Assembly (NCBI GenBank): GCA_008360975.2
Contig: CM039184.1
Coordinates: forward strand, 69,543,056 to 69,607,055
Direction: 5' to 3'
DNA length: 64,000 nucleotides
Source: Lichenostomus cassidix
Lineage: Eukaryota > Chordata > Aves > Passeriformes > Meliphagidae
How positions within the stretch are numbered: position 1 is the first letter of the stretch; every line of letters begins with the position of its first letter. This document shows, in pieces, positions 48,848-63,300 of this stretch. Both the position numbers and the translations under genes were made by a program. A model generated the notes under the pieces. That model ran no database searches. It saw nothing but the letters and a program-made list of their open reading frames with translations, and had not been told where the DNA came from.

Positions 48848-50596
48848 CTAAGTTCAAACTCAAAATCAGAGTCTATTTCTAAAAGAAATAAATGTAAAGT
48901 ACAGTAAGCAAAATAAAAAAAGCAATGTGAAAGCCAAAGGTGGAAATATAACCCTCAGATTAAGAAATGGGCTTTTGTTCAAATTTGAGGTACAAGCCAG
49001 AATAAATGCCTACTATTCATTAAAGACCACCCCAACACCTCTCTCTGGAGAGGAACTGTCATGTGGAACTGTAACTGCATACCATGAACTCTTAAAATGT
49101 GAAAAAATAAACAACAGAGATTCTGAGTCCCCATCTGGACTCCTTTCAAATCCTGCTCCTCTGGTTTGTGTATGTTGGATTTCTTCTGGTTTGCAGAAAA
49201 TAGTTTGGGAGGTTCACTTGAAGGCTTGGGGGATTGGCATCTGCACAAGCCAGGACTTCTAGAAAAATCCTTGGCATCCTTCCTCATCCTCTTGTGAACA
49301 CACACTAATTTTCTTTGGTGCTGTCAGTGCCCATATGCCATCTTTTTTCCTTTGTTTCCCTCTCAGAAAGGGGTGTCTCTATTTCATTAACTCCTGTTTC
49401 CTGCTCCAGGGAGAGACTTCCTAGGGTAATGTCCCTTCTCACACAGCATGCAGAGTAACATGTCTGACTTTTCCCTTAAGGATAGAGGCAGAGTAGGAAA
49501 ACTGTGGAAGGTTATGCCAGGAAACATTGTCTAGACTTCACACACCTCTGTTTTGAGTCAGTGCAGGCTGTTTCCATCTATCATGGTCATCCTTCAACTT
49601 ACTTCAGTGTCTTGCTTACATATGGAGCTTCTTCATTCTTAAATGCACTTCTCATCCAGACAGGCCAAGTGGCCTATTTTTTGTGTTGAACAACCATAAC
49701 TGGGAGGTGATAATTTTCCTTGATTATCTGTAGATGTGACTCACTGGATATTAGGGCACTTTGTAAGCACATTGTCACAGTGTTCACTTCCTTCTGGAAC
49801 TCAGACTGCTTAGTCAGACCCAGCATTTGTAAAGACATAGGAAAACATGTTTACTAGAAATGTAACTGTCCTTATGTTGCACAGAAGTCTTAGACATGTC
49901 TAAGAAAGTACAGGCACAGGTTAATGTGATTATCAGGCTGGAAACACCCGTGGTTCCCTAAACCCAGGTGCTGTTGCTGTGGGTTGGCTGGGCTACCTGG
50001 TGAACTCAGAGCTGACAGAGTTAGTGGTGTGTTTGCTGATCTAATGTCCAAAATGCACAGGAGGACAAGGACCCAAGGGAACTACTCTCTCCCTTTTGCC
50101 TTCACTGGAAGATAAACGTAAGTATTTGGAAGAAATTGACTGTACAGAAGAGGCATTGTTGTAGAAGAATAAGGATTGTCCATGCTCTTCCTCACCTCAC
50201 TCATACCTTGTGATTGCACAGTAAAATACTCAATTACTGAGACTCAGAAGTTAATGTTGAATGCACTGCTTACATTTCTGGGAGATCCTTTTATATATGT
50301 ACTATGCTTTAGTCTCTAACTGCAAAATCATATACTACTTCAATTCTACAGTACAGAGACTCAGTCTCCTACCAGCCTTGCCCTTCTATTAGTGGTCTTA
50401 ATAGGTCTTTATTCATGGTGCCTTGCAGTTTTATGAATCCCTGATCTTTTCAGCCTGTTACATTTTTGTGAATGTCAATTTTGAAAATAAAAATACCTGT
50501 AGATATGTATCATTCAGTCATATCTCCCAGGAATCTTCAAACACATTTCAAAATTAAATTTTTGAACACCAGGAGGGATTTTTTTACATAATTTTG

Positions 50597-51010
50597 GAGA
50601 ATCACAGAGCAGCCCAGGTTGGACATCAGAAGACTGTCTTGATACAGCCTTTCATGGGAAAGGGAGCCCAGGTGAGATTGTCCAGCATCCTGTTCATTTG
50701 CACCTTGAAAGCCTCCAGTGATGGGAACTCTGCCACATGGGGAGGCTGTTCCCATGATTGATTGTTCTCACTGTAAAAGATTTCTTTCTTATGTGGAAAC
50801 CTTCCCTGGAAAAACTGGCATCCCTTGCCCTTTTTCTTCTCTATGTGGCTCCTGGAGAAGGGACAGCCTCTGCCCTCTCTGTAGCTATGCTTTAAAAACT
50901 GAAATTCTGTGGTGAAACTCTTCCCTGAATCTTCTCCTCTCCAGGGAGAAAATATGCAGCTCCTTCAGTCTTTCCTCACAGGGCAGATTTTCCAGCCCTT
51001 TGATCATCAG
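50597..51010 (-). mobile_element. CR1 LINE 3' end, minus strand
   Basis: Read on plus it opens with GAGAATCACAGAGCAGCCCA (the reverse complement of the CR1 3' end) and proceeds through GATTGTCCAGCATCCTGTTC, TGGGAACTCTGCCACATGG and CTCTCCAGGGAGAAAATATG to TTTGATCATC. At over 400 bp it is a moderately old copy. Open frames inside it are not genes. Confidence 0.85.
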
Positions 51011-54000
51011 GTGTATCACTTTGGAATTACAGTCACCATGCAAGCAAAACACAGCCCATTTTGAGTTAAGTCTTGCTTGTCATTGTTGCAAAACAACAAG
51101 AATAACAGACATTTCTTTTGTAAAAATCTGGACTTCTGTACTGCCCACTGTCCTTCTGGTAACAACTCTCCAAACACAACCATTAGTAGATGAAATATTC
51201 TAGATTACAGGTTAAGATACAAGCTATATGACTAATTGTTGCTTGTTGTGGGATCAACAGATTTTGCCAGAACATAAAATATACTTAGCAGTATAAACTG
51301 CCCAATTAAACATTCATGTAATAGAACTCAAGGAGACAAAAATAGGAAATGACAACATTTATATATTGAAACATATACAAAAAAAGTTACTGCTTTGTTT
51401 TTATGTAAATATTTTGCCCCCTTTTTATAGACTATAAAACCATAAACTCAGCCTGCAGAGTCATGACTTTCCTTTATATGAAATTCTTCCCTTTGACATC
51501 AACAACCATACACTCAAATTACACTTGAGTTTCTACTTCATAAAAAGTGATTCCCCATTTGTACTTTTCCATGAGATAACAGATGCAGGTTTCAGATCAA
51601 CTTCATCTCCTTTAATTTCCAGATTAAAACTAAACACAGTCCATCAGCTTTGGTGGAAAATACCAGGACTTTGTCTGAGAGTGTTTTGGAACTGGAACTT
51701 CATGGAGGCCACAGTTATGATCATGGTCATATTAAATAGTATATACTAGAATTTCCCTCTAGATTCTCCAAATTAGTGATTAATAAAGTACCTAATTCAT
51801 TCTCATTGAGTTTTTATCAGTCAAGGTCTGAAAAGAGCCCTTGTGGAATAGCCTGGAAGTTGTGGAAGTTGGGTACAGCATTTTAGCATATCAGATTCTC
51901 TAGCCTTATAATTTTCTATGGCTTAATACATCATTATGTTTTGTATATGACAATAAATTATATACATTACATATTTTAATATATAATTGTAATCATGTGG
52001 TGCAAGTCATATCAATATTAAAGTGTATAATTTGCTTAAATATTTCATTATATAATGCATTTTTTATATTGCATTAAATAAATGTTAGAATTTATTCTGG
52101 GAAATATAACTTCAGTTTTTATCTGCAGAATTCAAATTATTGGCTGAGTCCTACAATTTCCCACCTGCTACTTTTACTTCATTTGACTCTAAAAATGTCA
52201 AAGCAGAAATGAAAAGGATTTAGGAACAAAGTTAACTATACTTTTCAGCCTTATGAACAGTGAAACATTTCTCCAAGTCATTGAAAATAATCCAAGGAGA
52301 TCACTGTTATGTCAGCTCTCCAGGTAACCATTTCAATATCCTGGATGAGCTCCCCTGCTGAATATTCCTTAAGAAGATACTACCACCAACTCCTCAGAAA
52401 GTTTCAGAGCCCCTAGGCTGAGAGCACTTGTTTTACCAAATTGCAGTCCTACCTCCAGTTCCCATCCCCAGGTCTAGCAGTAACCCCTCAGACTGACAAA
52501 GTGCCGTTTAAAATTTTCTCATTTTCTTCTCTTCTCTGAATCTTCTCATTTTCTGATGATTTTGGATTTATAGATGGCTGATGTAAACAAACAGATGAAC
52601 AGAGAGTCTTTGGATGGAGTTTTTCATACTCTAATTTTTTTTCTTCTTGGGATAGGCACAAGAAAGTAAAGATCATTTAGAAGTGATCCCCTTTTCAAAA
52701 TGCAATGATCTTTCTGTTCACCCTTCACATCTGATTCCTTTTCAGACACCCAGAAAAGCCAGGCTGCACTCCTTTATCAGGCTGCTGCAAACACATCTTA
52801 ATTCCTCCACTGAACTTTTGTCTGGCTGAGAACCAAACCTTCTTTATTATTTTTATTCTCTCTCACCAAATTCTTCCTCTGCAAGATATACTCCTTTCTT
52901 TGCTAAAATCTACTTTCTTTGTTCATATCTTGATAATATACTATTGCTCTAAGGCCTCTTCTGAGGGGAAAAAGAATTTTTTTTCTGATTTATGACAATG
53001 TATCCTGACATTTCAGATACTTTGTCACAATGCAATTGCTAATATGTATTTTCTTGCAGTAGGAATACTGTTTCACTATGACTGAGGCAACATCCCTCAA
53101 TGGGGCTGTTGCGGGGCTTGGAACTGAAGGAGAGCTTGGGGAGCAGGGGAAAATAGAACCCATGGATTCTCAATTAAGAGCTGTCATCAACTCAAATCAA
53201 AGTCTTTTAAAAGCAGGTTCAGCAACGTGATGATTTAAAACTGTGTGAAGGAAATAATCTGGTGTGAATTCTCACAGGCCACCTTAAAAGAATAGGTGCA
53301 AAATTAGGTATCAGTTGAAGAGTAATTTCTTATAGATGACAGGAGTTGGCCACAGTTTCTAGGGCAGAAGCTGCACTGTAAATAGGGGGGAAACCACTCT
53401 CATTGCTACTTGTTCAGCTTTTAATAGGTGTCAATGTTCAAGTGTATTCCCGAAGGTTAGTAGCAATAAACTACCAAATAAATTATTTAAGAATAATAAA
53501 AAAAAGAACACTGCCTTTTACTCTCTCTATCTGCATCAAAAATGCACTTTCAGAGATGCTGCAGTGAGCAAAGAGCTCGTAGGTGCACATCTGACACTGA
53601 ACAAATAGGATCAAGGTGTAAATTTTATCTGCATAAATAAAAAAATTCTTCATCCTCTGTTTCAGCTGCTGAGTCTATTAGTCAGAATGATAATGTCAAG
53701 AATGCTCTGCTGCAATTCTGCTGGAAGAAAGCCCAGGTTAAGAGATTAGAGCTTTGTACAAGCCTTAGCCACACCATTTCTCCCTGAAATGAAATTCTCT
53801 CCATTAATATATCTTCTTATCTCCTGCCCTTCTTACACTAACAAGAAACCACTTCAGTGGTTTCTGATATCCTAAAGAGCACTCCAGTGGCTGTGCTGTG
53901 GTCTGTCCTCTGCAGGCAAGACAGGGAAAGGTACCTTTGTAATTTTCTCCTGGCTCTCAATGAAAGTTTAGGTCAAATTAACATATTTTCAGAAATTCTC

Positions 54001-54149
54001 AATTTAAAGATAAACTATCAGAATGTTCTTGCCAAATACTACTAAGAAAATGAAATAATCCAGCAAATTCAAAAAAGCAATATTTTAAGACAAATATGAC
54101 AGGTCTTTGAATTAATAGATAGAAGAGTAACAGACTTGGGAACAGGTAG
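51011..54149. other. Intergenic AT-rich DNA
   Basis: No gene or repeat recognised. It includes a very AT-rich stretch around 51900-52090. Confidence 0.55.
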
Positions 54150-54365
54150 GATATACTCTGAACATCTGAAAATGAGGAAGAACTTCTTTATTATGAGGGT
54201 AGCTGAGCACTGGAACAGGCTGCCCAGAGTGCTTGTGGAGTCTGCTTCCCTGGAGATGTTAAAAAGCTGTCTGTGCACAATCCTGAGTAACATGTCCCCT
54301 TCTTGAGCAGGGAGGTTGGACCAGTGGTGCCTTCCAACCTTACCCCTGCTGTGATTCTGTGACTC
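54150..54365 (+). mobile_element. CR1 LINE 3' end
   Basis: It carries GAGGAAGAACTTCTTTATTA, AGCACTGGAACAGGCTGCCC, the CCTGGAGATGTT segment, CCTTCCAACCTTACCC and terminal GTGATTCTGTGACTC. The 5' side is truncated near the AACATCTGAAAATGAGGAAG segment. Confidence 0.9.
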
Positions 54366-55677
54366 AGGTCTGCATCCATCTCTGCTGCTTTCCTTGGGGC
54401 ATTTCCACCACACCAGTGCCTTGAATTTCCTTCCTCTTACACAGACTAAAGGACACAAATAGCAAATACAAGCATCAAGGAAACAAAAAATACCCACTCA
54501 TTTTCCCAAGGGTTAATGCAAAAACTACATATTAGTAGTTTGCCTGGGGAGCACCTTTTTTTTCTTCCTTACACAATTCTGAAGCTCTTGTGGCTGTAAA
54601 TCATGACGTCAAGATCCTCTGAGTGGCTTTGATCCATGAGTTCTAATCCTACCAGCAAACAGATCTCATTTCTTTCTCTTCTCTTGTTAAAGAGAAATCT
54701 GCTGATGTCAAAATGGCTGTGACAGCCAAGGGACAGAGGTGGTGAGTTCCTGCCTAAATTATTACACTTTTTCTTTTAATATTAGAATATTTCAAAAATG
54801 CCAGAAAACACTGGAAGCAAATAAAATTAGTGACATTCTCTTAATCTGGTCTGAGTCAGTCTTTTCTTATCAGATATTTGGTATATATTGTAGTTAATGT
54901 CCACTTCAAGCCATCTTATAAGGATAAACACTTTGAATGGAAGTGAAGAATATAGAGTTTAAAAAAAGAGACTAGACAAAAGTATAAAATCAGATTTTTT
55001 TTTATTTGTGAGCAGGAAATACAAATCTTCTGCATTGTTCAAATGCTGCTGCTCAGCAAGGAGAAATTTCCATGAGTTCACATTTAGTTTGCATGCTTCA
55101 CTAGCTTCTAATTTGTATAAATGAAAATTGCACTTTAAATAGCAAAAGTAAGGTTAAAAGAGGACAAATTTCAACATGATAACGTGTTGGTGTAGGGCTG
55201 TCCATATACTCTGTCAGGATGAGGAATATTCTCTCTCTGAGTGCAGCAAGTGGCTGTTGTGACAGACACAGCATGGAAGAGGCTGGGCAGTAACAGGAGT
55301 AGGAAATTTCCACAGGATTTGCAGGTCAGATTTAATCACAAGACCTCAAAGGTGAGTGCTGCTGGACAGAAAGCATGGATAGTGAGGCTGGGAATAAAAT
55401 AATTCCATATACAGTCTTCTAGTGAGGCCCCTGTGGATTCATTAGTAAGGATTAAATCAAATACTCTCTGGTGGGGTTTCCTGACTGTTCTCCAGGTGAA
55501 GTGCCCTAAGACTCAGCTCTACAAGGAAATGCCCCTGTCACAGCATTCAGCAGCTCAAAGGCTGAGTTTGGGTTTATGTCTCTTGTTAATTTATTTGAAC
55601 AATTTTCTAGAAAATGAGGGCTTTTGACTTGCTTTGAATTTCAAATTTACCCTTTAGAACAGGCTTTCTGTGGAGCA
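54366..55677. other. Intergenic DNA
   Basis: Nothing recognised between two CR1 fragments. Confidence 0.5.
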
Positions 55678-55770
55678 CCATAGAACCATAGAATGTCCTG
55701 ATTTGTTAGTGACCCACAAGAATCATCAAGTCCATCTCCTGGCCCTGCACAGGACAGCCCTGAAACCTGA
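55678..55770 (-). mobile_element. CR1 LINE 3' end, minus strand (short)
   Basis: It begins ACCATAGAACCATAGAATGT and continues AATCATCAAGTCCATCTCCT and GGCCCTGCACAGGACAGCC, closely parallel to the copy at 59785. The match fades after about 55770. Confidence 0.85.
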
Positions 55771-58507
55771 GGCAACTTCCTTTTTTACAAGAATATGGAC
55801 AAAGTGGTTGCACATGCTGTGTGGCACTGACGTCTCCCCGGGTACTCCTGTCTCCCAAAGCATACAAGTGACTTACTTTCAGCCTACTTCTCCACCTCAG
55901 GGCAGCACTGAGCCATCGTGGCTCTTTTTCTTTTGGCACCTGAGGCAGCTCAAGCTATCTGTGTTTGGCACTGCAGCACTGGGCAGATCTGCACCAAGGC
56001 ACAGGAAGTACAGCGTTTTATTTGTTACACACAGGATCCAAAACAACTGGAGGTGGAGCCTTTTTTTTTTTTTACCTTGAATGCATTTGTGAAACTTGTT
56101 AAATATACTGTAAGTTTTCTAACAACAGAGTTTACCTGGCTGTAAATGTTGCCCTGGCTGTCTCTTACACCTCTGAGTCACACAATATTCAGTTCTCTTT
56201 AAAGTAGATTTGTATCTTACACATAATTATGAAGTGTTCTGGGGAATAATGGAGTAATAATTATGAAGTTCTGGGGAAAGACAGAAAGTGAACAGATCTT
56301 TTGCATTTGCACAACACCAAAACCAGCTGGGCCTTGGGTTTGTGAGCCCATGCTTTGTGATGAATAATGAAATACCAATGAATGAAAATCAGGCTGTGTA
56401 GGAATCCTGGGCTATTGAAAAAAATGGACATTTTGGTACTGTCATCAGTTACGTAGTGACTTCTGCATATTTTCTTACATTTCAAATAAAATGCAATCTT
56501 TCAGCTCAATTTAAGAAGTGGTGGGAAAAGAACTCAATAAATTGTAAATCTGGAGCTTTCTTTATTTTCTTCCTTGTTAAAGCCAGTCAAGAGGAACCTA
56601 TAAAATTCAGGATGGTATAAACAATGGCGAAAACATTGCCAGTGAAGTTTTCTGTTTAAGATTAGGAAAAAACTTGGTGTTTGCCCTCCTGTCTCAAAAG
56701 GCTTAACATTTGTGATAATTTGTGCTGATTTTTCTTTAAAAAGGAAATTAGAAAATGGAGTAGGAATCCTTTAGTCATACCTAGGATATGGCCTCAGCAG
56801 TATCTAGCAACAGCTAAATTGTTGAACCAAAAACTCTGTAGTGAGTGTGATTCATTTGCACAAACAGTGAAGTGGCCTTTCCAAACCTTTGTGTGTTGTC
56901 ATGTAACTCACTAGGGACAGTCTTGGGTGGAACATGGAAATAAGGAAAAATGTTATAAGATATTAATTTAGTAAAAAATGAAATGTGCAAGAGTCCTAAT
57001 TCTTGCTTACTGCTAAATAATCCAAGTTTTTATAACTGTTTCTCTTACTCTCCACATTTTCAGTTGAAGAGTTCATTACTGTAATGAGGAAAGTCACAAT
57101 ACTGAACTGGGGTGGGTTAAGGCTCACACGTGACCTGCAGACAAAGAGTACCTCTGTTGCAAAATCAATGACCCTTTTTAACCTATAACCTGGCTTGGCA
57201 TTTCCAACACATATTTCACCTCAATACTTCTCTTAACCTTGCTGTGCCATGGTTGCACAAACATGCCATAGCTTTCCCTCAAGTCAGATTTCTGGTGCTG
57301 CTTGTTCACAGGTAAGACCTCAAAGTTGTGCTCTGCTGTTAGGTGTTTGAAGGAACTGAAAACCAAAGAGCACACTTGAACAAGGAACCTGTTTTATTCT
57401 AGAGAAACATTTTCTAGAGTTATTTCTTGTTATATCTAGATAATTGTTTTTATTAAGGGCTGCATGAACCATGTTCATAGCAGTGACAGCAGGGCTCCAA
57501 AGAGCTATTTACAGCTGTGTTAAACTACCAGGTAGCTGGAGCTGTAAACAAGACAGGCTGATCCCTTGTGCAGTGAGGGGACACTGGGGACCAGTGAGCT
57601 GATCTGCCCTGCTGGGTCACCAGAGTGCAGAGGGGAGATCATGCTCCAGTTCTATTGGGAAAGGATTCTTACATTTAGATAATTTCTCATGTTCAATATT
57701 CAAGGTGCATTGTGAGAAACATTTGAGAATCTAAGACATGGCAAACTGGATTGAAATGTGCAGCAGAAACCTAGAGTACAGGTGAGGCCCAGGAAAGCTG
57801 TTGTATGCAGTAGCAAGGCTTTTAGAAGGAAAAATCCTTCCCTTTTTAATGAATAACATGTTCTGAGGCAGTACCCCTGTTACTTACTTAAAGATTAAAT
57901 TCTATTGACTTGCTTCTTGTTCACGGTTTTGATTTGGTCACAGATGTTTTGTGTTGAGTGCTGTCATGAATCTAACTGGAAACGAGTAAGAATCTGGGAA
58001 TTTTGGACTCATTGGCAATGTGGTTAACTTTAAAAATTATCAGAAAAGAAAGACTAAACTGTATGGTTGTACTGCTAAGAGTCCCAAAGGGCAGCTCACA
58101 GTCAGTGAACAGATTTTTCAAGAAATTGACAGATTCAGGAAGACCAATCTACACCATGATGATCTTAGTCCATATTTCCAAAATTGTTTTCCCAGACAAA
58201 GGAATTGAAAATCTTATCATGAACATAACTTTGAAAAGCAAATAATACTCCACAAATAGGTAAATAATCTCTTTGGGGTGTCTAACATGTAATCTTGGAA
58301 TCACCAGACTCCCAAGACAAGTGCTGCCAAAGTTATTAGTCTTCCTCATAGACACTCAAAGTTTGTGTGGGGATGTTGAAAAGGACAAGTCTGCTTTTCA
58401 AACAGCCAGTGATGAAATTATAATAAAAAGTAATGCATGGGCATCAGAAGGAAATAACTGCATTACTGTTACGATGTCTAGACATGATCTAGAAGGAGTC
58501 TCTGGAC
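55771..58507. other. Intergenic DNA
   Basis: No gene recognised. It contains the tandem duplication at 56225 and a T-run near 56060. Confidence 0.5.
56225..56277. repeat. Imperfect tandem duplication, about 34-bp period
   Basis: AATTATGAAGTGTTCTGGGG at 56225 recurs at 56259 as AATTATGAAGTTCTGGGG, with two bases lost. Confidence 0.75.
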
Positions 58508-58604
58508 AGAGACCATGGCTGTAGGTGGCCATGCTTGAGTCTGGGGTTCAGACAAGACGATCTCCAGAGGTCCCTTCCAACATCAACCACTCTATGATTC
58601 TCTA
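58508..58604 (+). mobile_element. CR1 LINE 3' end (short)
   Basis: It ends with GATCTCCAGAGGTCCCTTCC, AACATCAACCACTCTATGAT and TCTC, a typical CR1 terminus. The preceding 550 bp (57960-58500) are not recognisable as CR1. Confidence 0.8.
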
Positions 58605-59784
58605 AAAATATCGTATATATTAAAAGAGAATCATAAATTTTGAAAGTCAAGCAGTTTTAATGGCTGTGGGGAAGTCATAGTGAAAAGAGCAGGAGGAAAT
58701 CAAAGCAAGTGAGATATTGCCTCTAGGTTTTTGCTTGATCAATGACTGTGTTGCTTCAGTATTTATGTCAGCATACCCCTACTGAAATCAGGTTTTTCTG
58801 ACACCCTGGGGGATTCTACACCTAGCAACTTCCTTGTCTAGCAGTTTGGTACAGAATCAGGGACCCTTCTGAGATGTAAATGTAGGTTAGTCCTTCATTC
58901 AGTGTTGATCCTTTCAAGAGGAAAAGTCAGAATTGTTCCATCACCACCCACTTTTCATTATTCACAAAAGTTACTGTTCAGAGAAAATCCATCTTTAGTC
59001 AACAGAAACCTTGCATATATGTCTGCGAGGAAGGCATGTGACTTCTTCATGGGTTCATGAGTTCTGGGTGAAAAAACATGCCAGATCTTCTGTCTGGGTC
59101 TCTAGGTCTCATTTCTGTACAGGTATGTAATCTGAGCTGGAGTCACCTCCTCCCTATATCAATCAGAAGGGCTGCTTGACACAGTTACAAGATATGGGAA
59201 TTCTGCTAAATAATAGGGAGACACGATAACCTTTAGGTCTTAAGTCAAATCCTTGGGTCAAAAAGCACTGCAGGGACTGTCAGTGTGTGTGACATGTTGT
59301 TGATCTGTCCCAGTTAGCCCACTGTGAGATGATCATGGCCCAGTCTGGAAGACAGCAGGCTACAAGGAACACTCACAATAGGTATTATGGACAAAACTGT
59401 GTCAGGTTTGGCTCCTCCACCCTACATAATCCTCCAATGTTATCCCAGCAGACTTTGTACCCTCAGGCAATTTCTCAAGGCATGCGACACACCCAGGTCA
59501 TGTCATGTTATCAAATGTGCCCCTGATGGATTGCAACACAGCATTTGTATTATTTCACACTTGTTGAACTCATTGGAAGGTGTAATGCTCAGGACAGGTA
59601 CAAATCCAAGTACTGAGTGGTGTGGGCACGAGCAAACTGTTCCACTTTAATCTTGCTTTAACTTGTGGTATGTAGCTGGCTCTGCTTGGTTTTGCAGTCT
59701 GAATGGAGCCAAAGGGTCTTTGGTCCTGGTAAGAACAAGAAATATTTCTGCTGGGGTAGAGTGAGGGATCAATCCTGTTAAACC
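58605..59784. other. Intergenic DNA
   Basis: About 1.2 kb between CR1 copies with no recognised feature. Confidence 0.5.
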
Positions 59785-60190
59785 ATACAACCATAGAATA
59801 CTCTGAATTAGAAGGGACCCAAAAGGATCATCAAGTCCAACTCCTGGCCCTGTGCAGAACCACCCCAAAAGTCACACCAGGTGCCTGAAAGCATTGTCCA
59901 AATGCTTCTTGAACTCTGCCAGGCTTAGAGCTGTGACCACTGCCCTGGGGAGCTGTTCCAGTGCCAAACACCCTCTGGGTGAAGAATCTTTTTCTGAAAT
60001 CCAACCTAAACCTCCCCTGACACAACTTCAGGCCATTCCCTCAGGTCCTGTCACTGTCACCACAGAGCAGAGATCAGTGGCTGCCACTCCTCTTCCCCTC
60101 ACAAGGAAGTTGTAACTGCAATGAGATCTCCCCTCACTCTCCCCTTCTCCAGGCTGAACAAACTAAGTGACCTCAGCCACTCCTAAGCAC
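59785..60190 (-). mobile_element. CR1 LINE 3' end, minus strand (about 400 bp)
   Basis: Opening ACAACCATAGAATACTCTGA and AAGGATCATCAAGTCCAACT mark the 3' terminus. It continues through CTGCCCTGGGGAGCTGTTCC, GGTGAAGAATCTTTTTCTGA, AGGCCATTCCCTCAGGTCCT and CCCCTTCTCCAGGCTGAACA. It is one of the best preserved copies in the window. The open frames within it are repeat-derived. Confidence 0.93.
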
Positions 60191-60274
60191 TAGACAAAGG
60201 TGTAGTTTTACCAGCTAAAAATTTAATATGTAACAAGCAAGACATTCCTGGGTGAAACTTAAATGCCTTTGATA

Positions 60275-60330
60275 CGTATCAGGCCAAATGTGATGATCTA
60301 ATAGTTCCTTCTGACCTTAATTTGGGTGAG
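60275..60330 (+). mobile_element. Possible ancient CR1/L3-type 3' end
   Basis: GTGATGATCTAATAGTTCCT followed by TCTGACCTTAATTTG resembles the terminus of old amniote CR1-like elements. It is short and diverged. Confidence 0.35.
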
Positions 60331-63300
60331 ATATGCTGCGTAGGGAGGTGTCTCACCAGGGGGCACTGGGCAGCCAATTACAGCCCACAGAAGAGTGGCC
60401 TGAATTGTTTCCTTTAGCAATTTTTTTGGCATGACACATTACCATCTTCTCAGGTAATAAATGACTGGGAAAGCCTTTTCTTGCCTAAGAAAAGAAATGA
60501 CACAATTTACGAGAAAACAAAAAAAAGTACTAAGAAGCATTGTGTTAAATAAGGTAACAGGAACATAACATAAAGTAAAATATTCCTGTAAAATCTGCTG
60601 GCATGCAGCAATGATTGTAATGTAGGTGTTACCTTAGGTGTATCATATTGGTATGTGTTGCAAAAGAAACACGGAAACTGTGATCGTAGCAAACAGGAGA
60701 TTGTTCATTTATAGCATGAAAAGGAAAAAGTCTCTTCTATAATCAAACAAACCTGACTTAATCATGAGGATGTCATCAGCTGCACCTGATGAATGGCCAT
60801 TTATACCCCACAGGACACAATTTTGGCACAGTACCACACTGGCAGAGTCCCAGTCCTGCCATGCTCTGAGGTGTGTGACTCAGCAGGGACATCCATCAGT
60901 GTTGACTGGAGGCTCCTCTCCCACCAAAACCATTTGAAGTGAGACCTTTTGTGCTGTGAATGGGAGGTGGGCACACTGTCTGCACATCTCTAAAGGGCAA
61001 TCTTCCCAAAATACTCATGATGTGGTTGCTGGTGGTCATTTGAGCTCCCTTTCTCCTTTGAAAGGGCAAGTGCTAATAATAAACAAGACAAATAATTGAG
61101 CAAAACCAGGAGTTAAATGGACAAATAAATAGTGCAAACCAGTTCTACATACCTTCAATAACACATACTGCCTTGCACTAGCATACTGCTGGTCATCAAA
61201 ATGCATCATGTAAGCATTTGATATTTCCTGCATTAGACAATAATGGACAAACTCATCTAAAAATACAGGAAGAAGATTTTTAGGTATAGAATTCCAGTTT
61301 TAAAAGAATTCTGTTCCAATCTGCATACCAGTAAGTGCAGTGTTGTTATTGCAGGGCTTCCCTAGAACATGGTAAAGAAAAAGTATTTTATGACTGAAGA
61401 ATTTTAAACTATTGACTTCAAACTAAAAGAGCAGCCAAAATATAACTTCATTGATCTCTTTAATAGCCTATCTCTTAAGATTGTAGGTTATATGGAGAAA
61501 TCAAGCCACTGTGAGTTCAACCAGGACAATTATGATTGATATATTAATTACTTTTAAAAGTATAGTATTTTTTTATGCTACCATTGTAATCTAATAATGT
61601 GAAGTTAAATGATTTAAAGTGAATTTCACAACACAATGCCAAAACAGACAGACATATTAATATTTAAAAGTATTATCTATTACATTTATCAGAATCTGGC
61701 ACCATTTAAAAAACCCCTCCTAGAAGATGTTATCTTTGACACTCAGGTTTCCATTATGCAAACTTGCTTTCCTCTTCCTTGAAAATATCCAGAAAGGTAA
61801 AACTCCCTAGCAGAACTTGAATCAATTTCAGTAAGTGATTGGCACACTTCCTTCCTAAAACCCAGTATTGCATCACTGTTATTTAAAATATAATGAAGGT
61901 GTCCCAGAAGTTAGTACATATAATTGTTTAATGACAAGGTGATAAAGAGACTTGAAAGCAATGACACCTGGGAAAACAATTCACCTTTCTGTAAATAATC
62001 ACTCAAAGCCAGTCCTACATTTCTGTGTATCACCAGGTACAAGGAAGAGACTTCAAAAAAAGGAATAGCTCACTAACGGGATATCCTGCTCACAGTTCTG
62101 GGTAGATGCTGCATTCCACTAAACTCTCCATGAATCTGGGAAAAACCTGCAGCAAGAGCACATGATGTACTTTATCTCGAGCTTTCCTTTCATAGGCCTG
62201 GCAACCTCAGAGCAGAAATGAGATGATCTCTGCTGACTGTCTGTTACCTTATGGAAAAGAGTGCATTGCTGAGGTCATTCAGAACCTACTCCAAGTGAAC
62301 AGGAAGAGATGCAGAGACCTAAAGCATTTAAATTATGTAGCTTCTGTCTCAGAACAGCATTACCAAAGGTCTAGCAAGACTTTGTGATGACATAATGACA
62401 CTCCAAGACCCTCTGGGAACCAGTACTCTCATAGTGGAGTAGTGAGTGAGTGGTGACTGGTGATCTTCTCTCAGTGGAGCACAGGGGATGGGAGAGCAGC
62501 CACATGAACACCCAGCTGTACACCTGATCCAAATAAGGGATAAAACATGGGTCTAGCAGAAATGCATAAGAAACAGAGGCTTGATTTTCTTTCTTCTTAA
62601 AGGCTGCTCTTAGGGAGGTCCTCTTCAAAAATACACGAATCAAAAGCCATGACAGGGCTAGAGACTTACAAAATGTAGGAGTTTTTTTCTACCTGTGAGC
62701 ATTGGAAGCCTTATCAAATGAAATTAAATAGCTTCTCAGAGAAGACAGAGCTGTCTGGCTGGCTGAACTAGATACTTTCTCCTACTTGCTATTAAAAAAT
62801 GTTCTTTCAGTCACTTGTCCATATGGCTGTGCCACAACGTCTGTTCTCTGCAGGTGGGCCACTGTTGAGATGAAAGGGTAAATAGCCCTTGAACTTCTTA
62901 ACAGCTGAAATAGTAGGAGCTGAGGGCAGTTGATGATACAGGTGTCCTCCAGGCTCCCAATGATTTTTCCTGGAAAAACAGAAGCGCCAGGTAAGATACA
63001 CAAAACATTACACAAGACCTGTACCCAATCCCAGCTACTGTGACAGGAACCTAATTCAAAAATGCAACTGCCTGTGCTTCTTCCTTAAAATGCACACTGC
63101 TGGCTAATGGAAAGAGCTTTGATTCTTATTATAGCTATAACACAAACCTGAACTATGGACTTTCAAATAAAGAAACTTTCATCTTCTGGAAAAGGTGGAA
63201 TGAAAAAGATTTGTGAACAAATCCAGCCATCTCTGCACAGCCTCCTCTGCATGCATGGGAAAACTGTTTTCCTCTGCCCCCAGGGAAACTCCCTGCTACT

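Larger units (their letters stand above)
46706..50596. other. Intergenic DNA
   Basis: AT-rich and without recognised exons. It holds the short CR1 end at 48130, the MIR-like relic at 48630 and the poly-A tract at 48831. Confidence 0.55.
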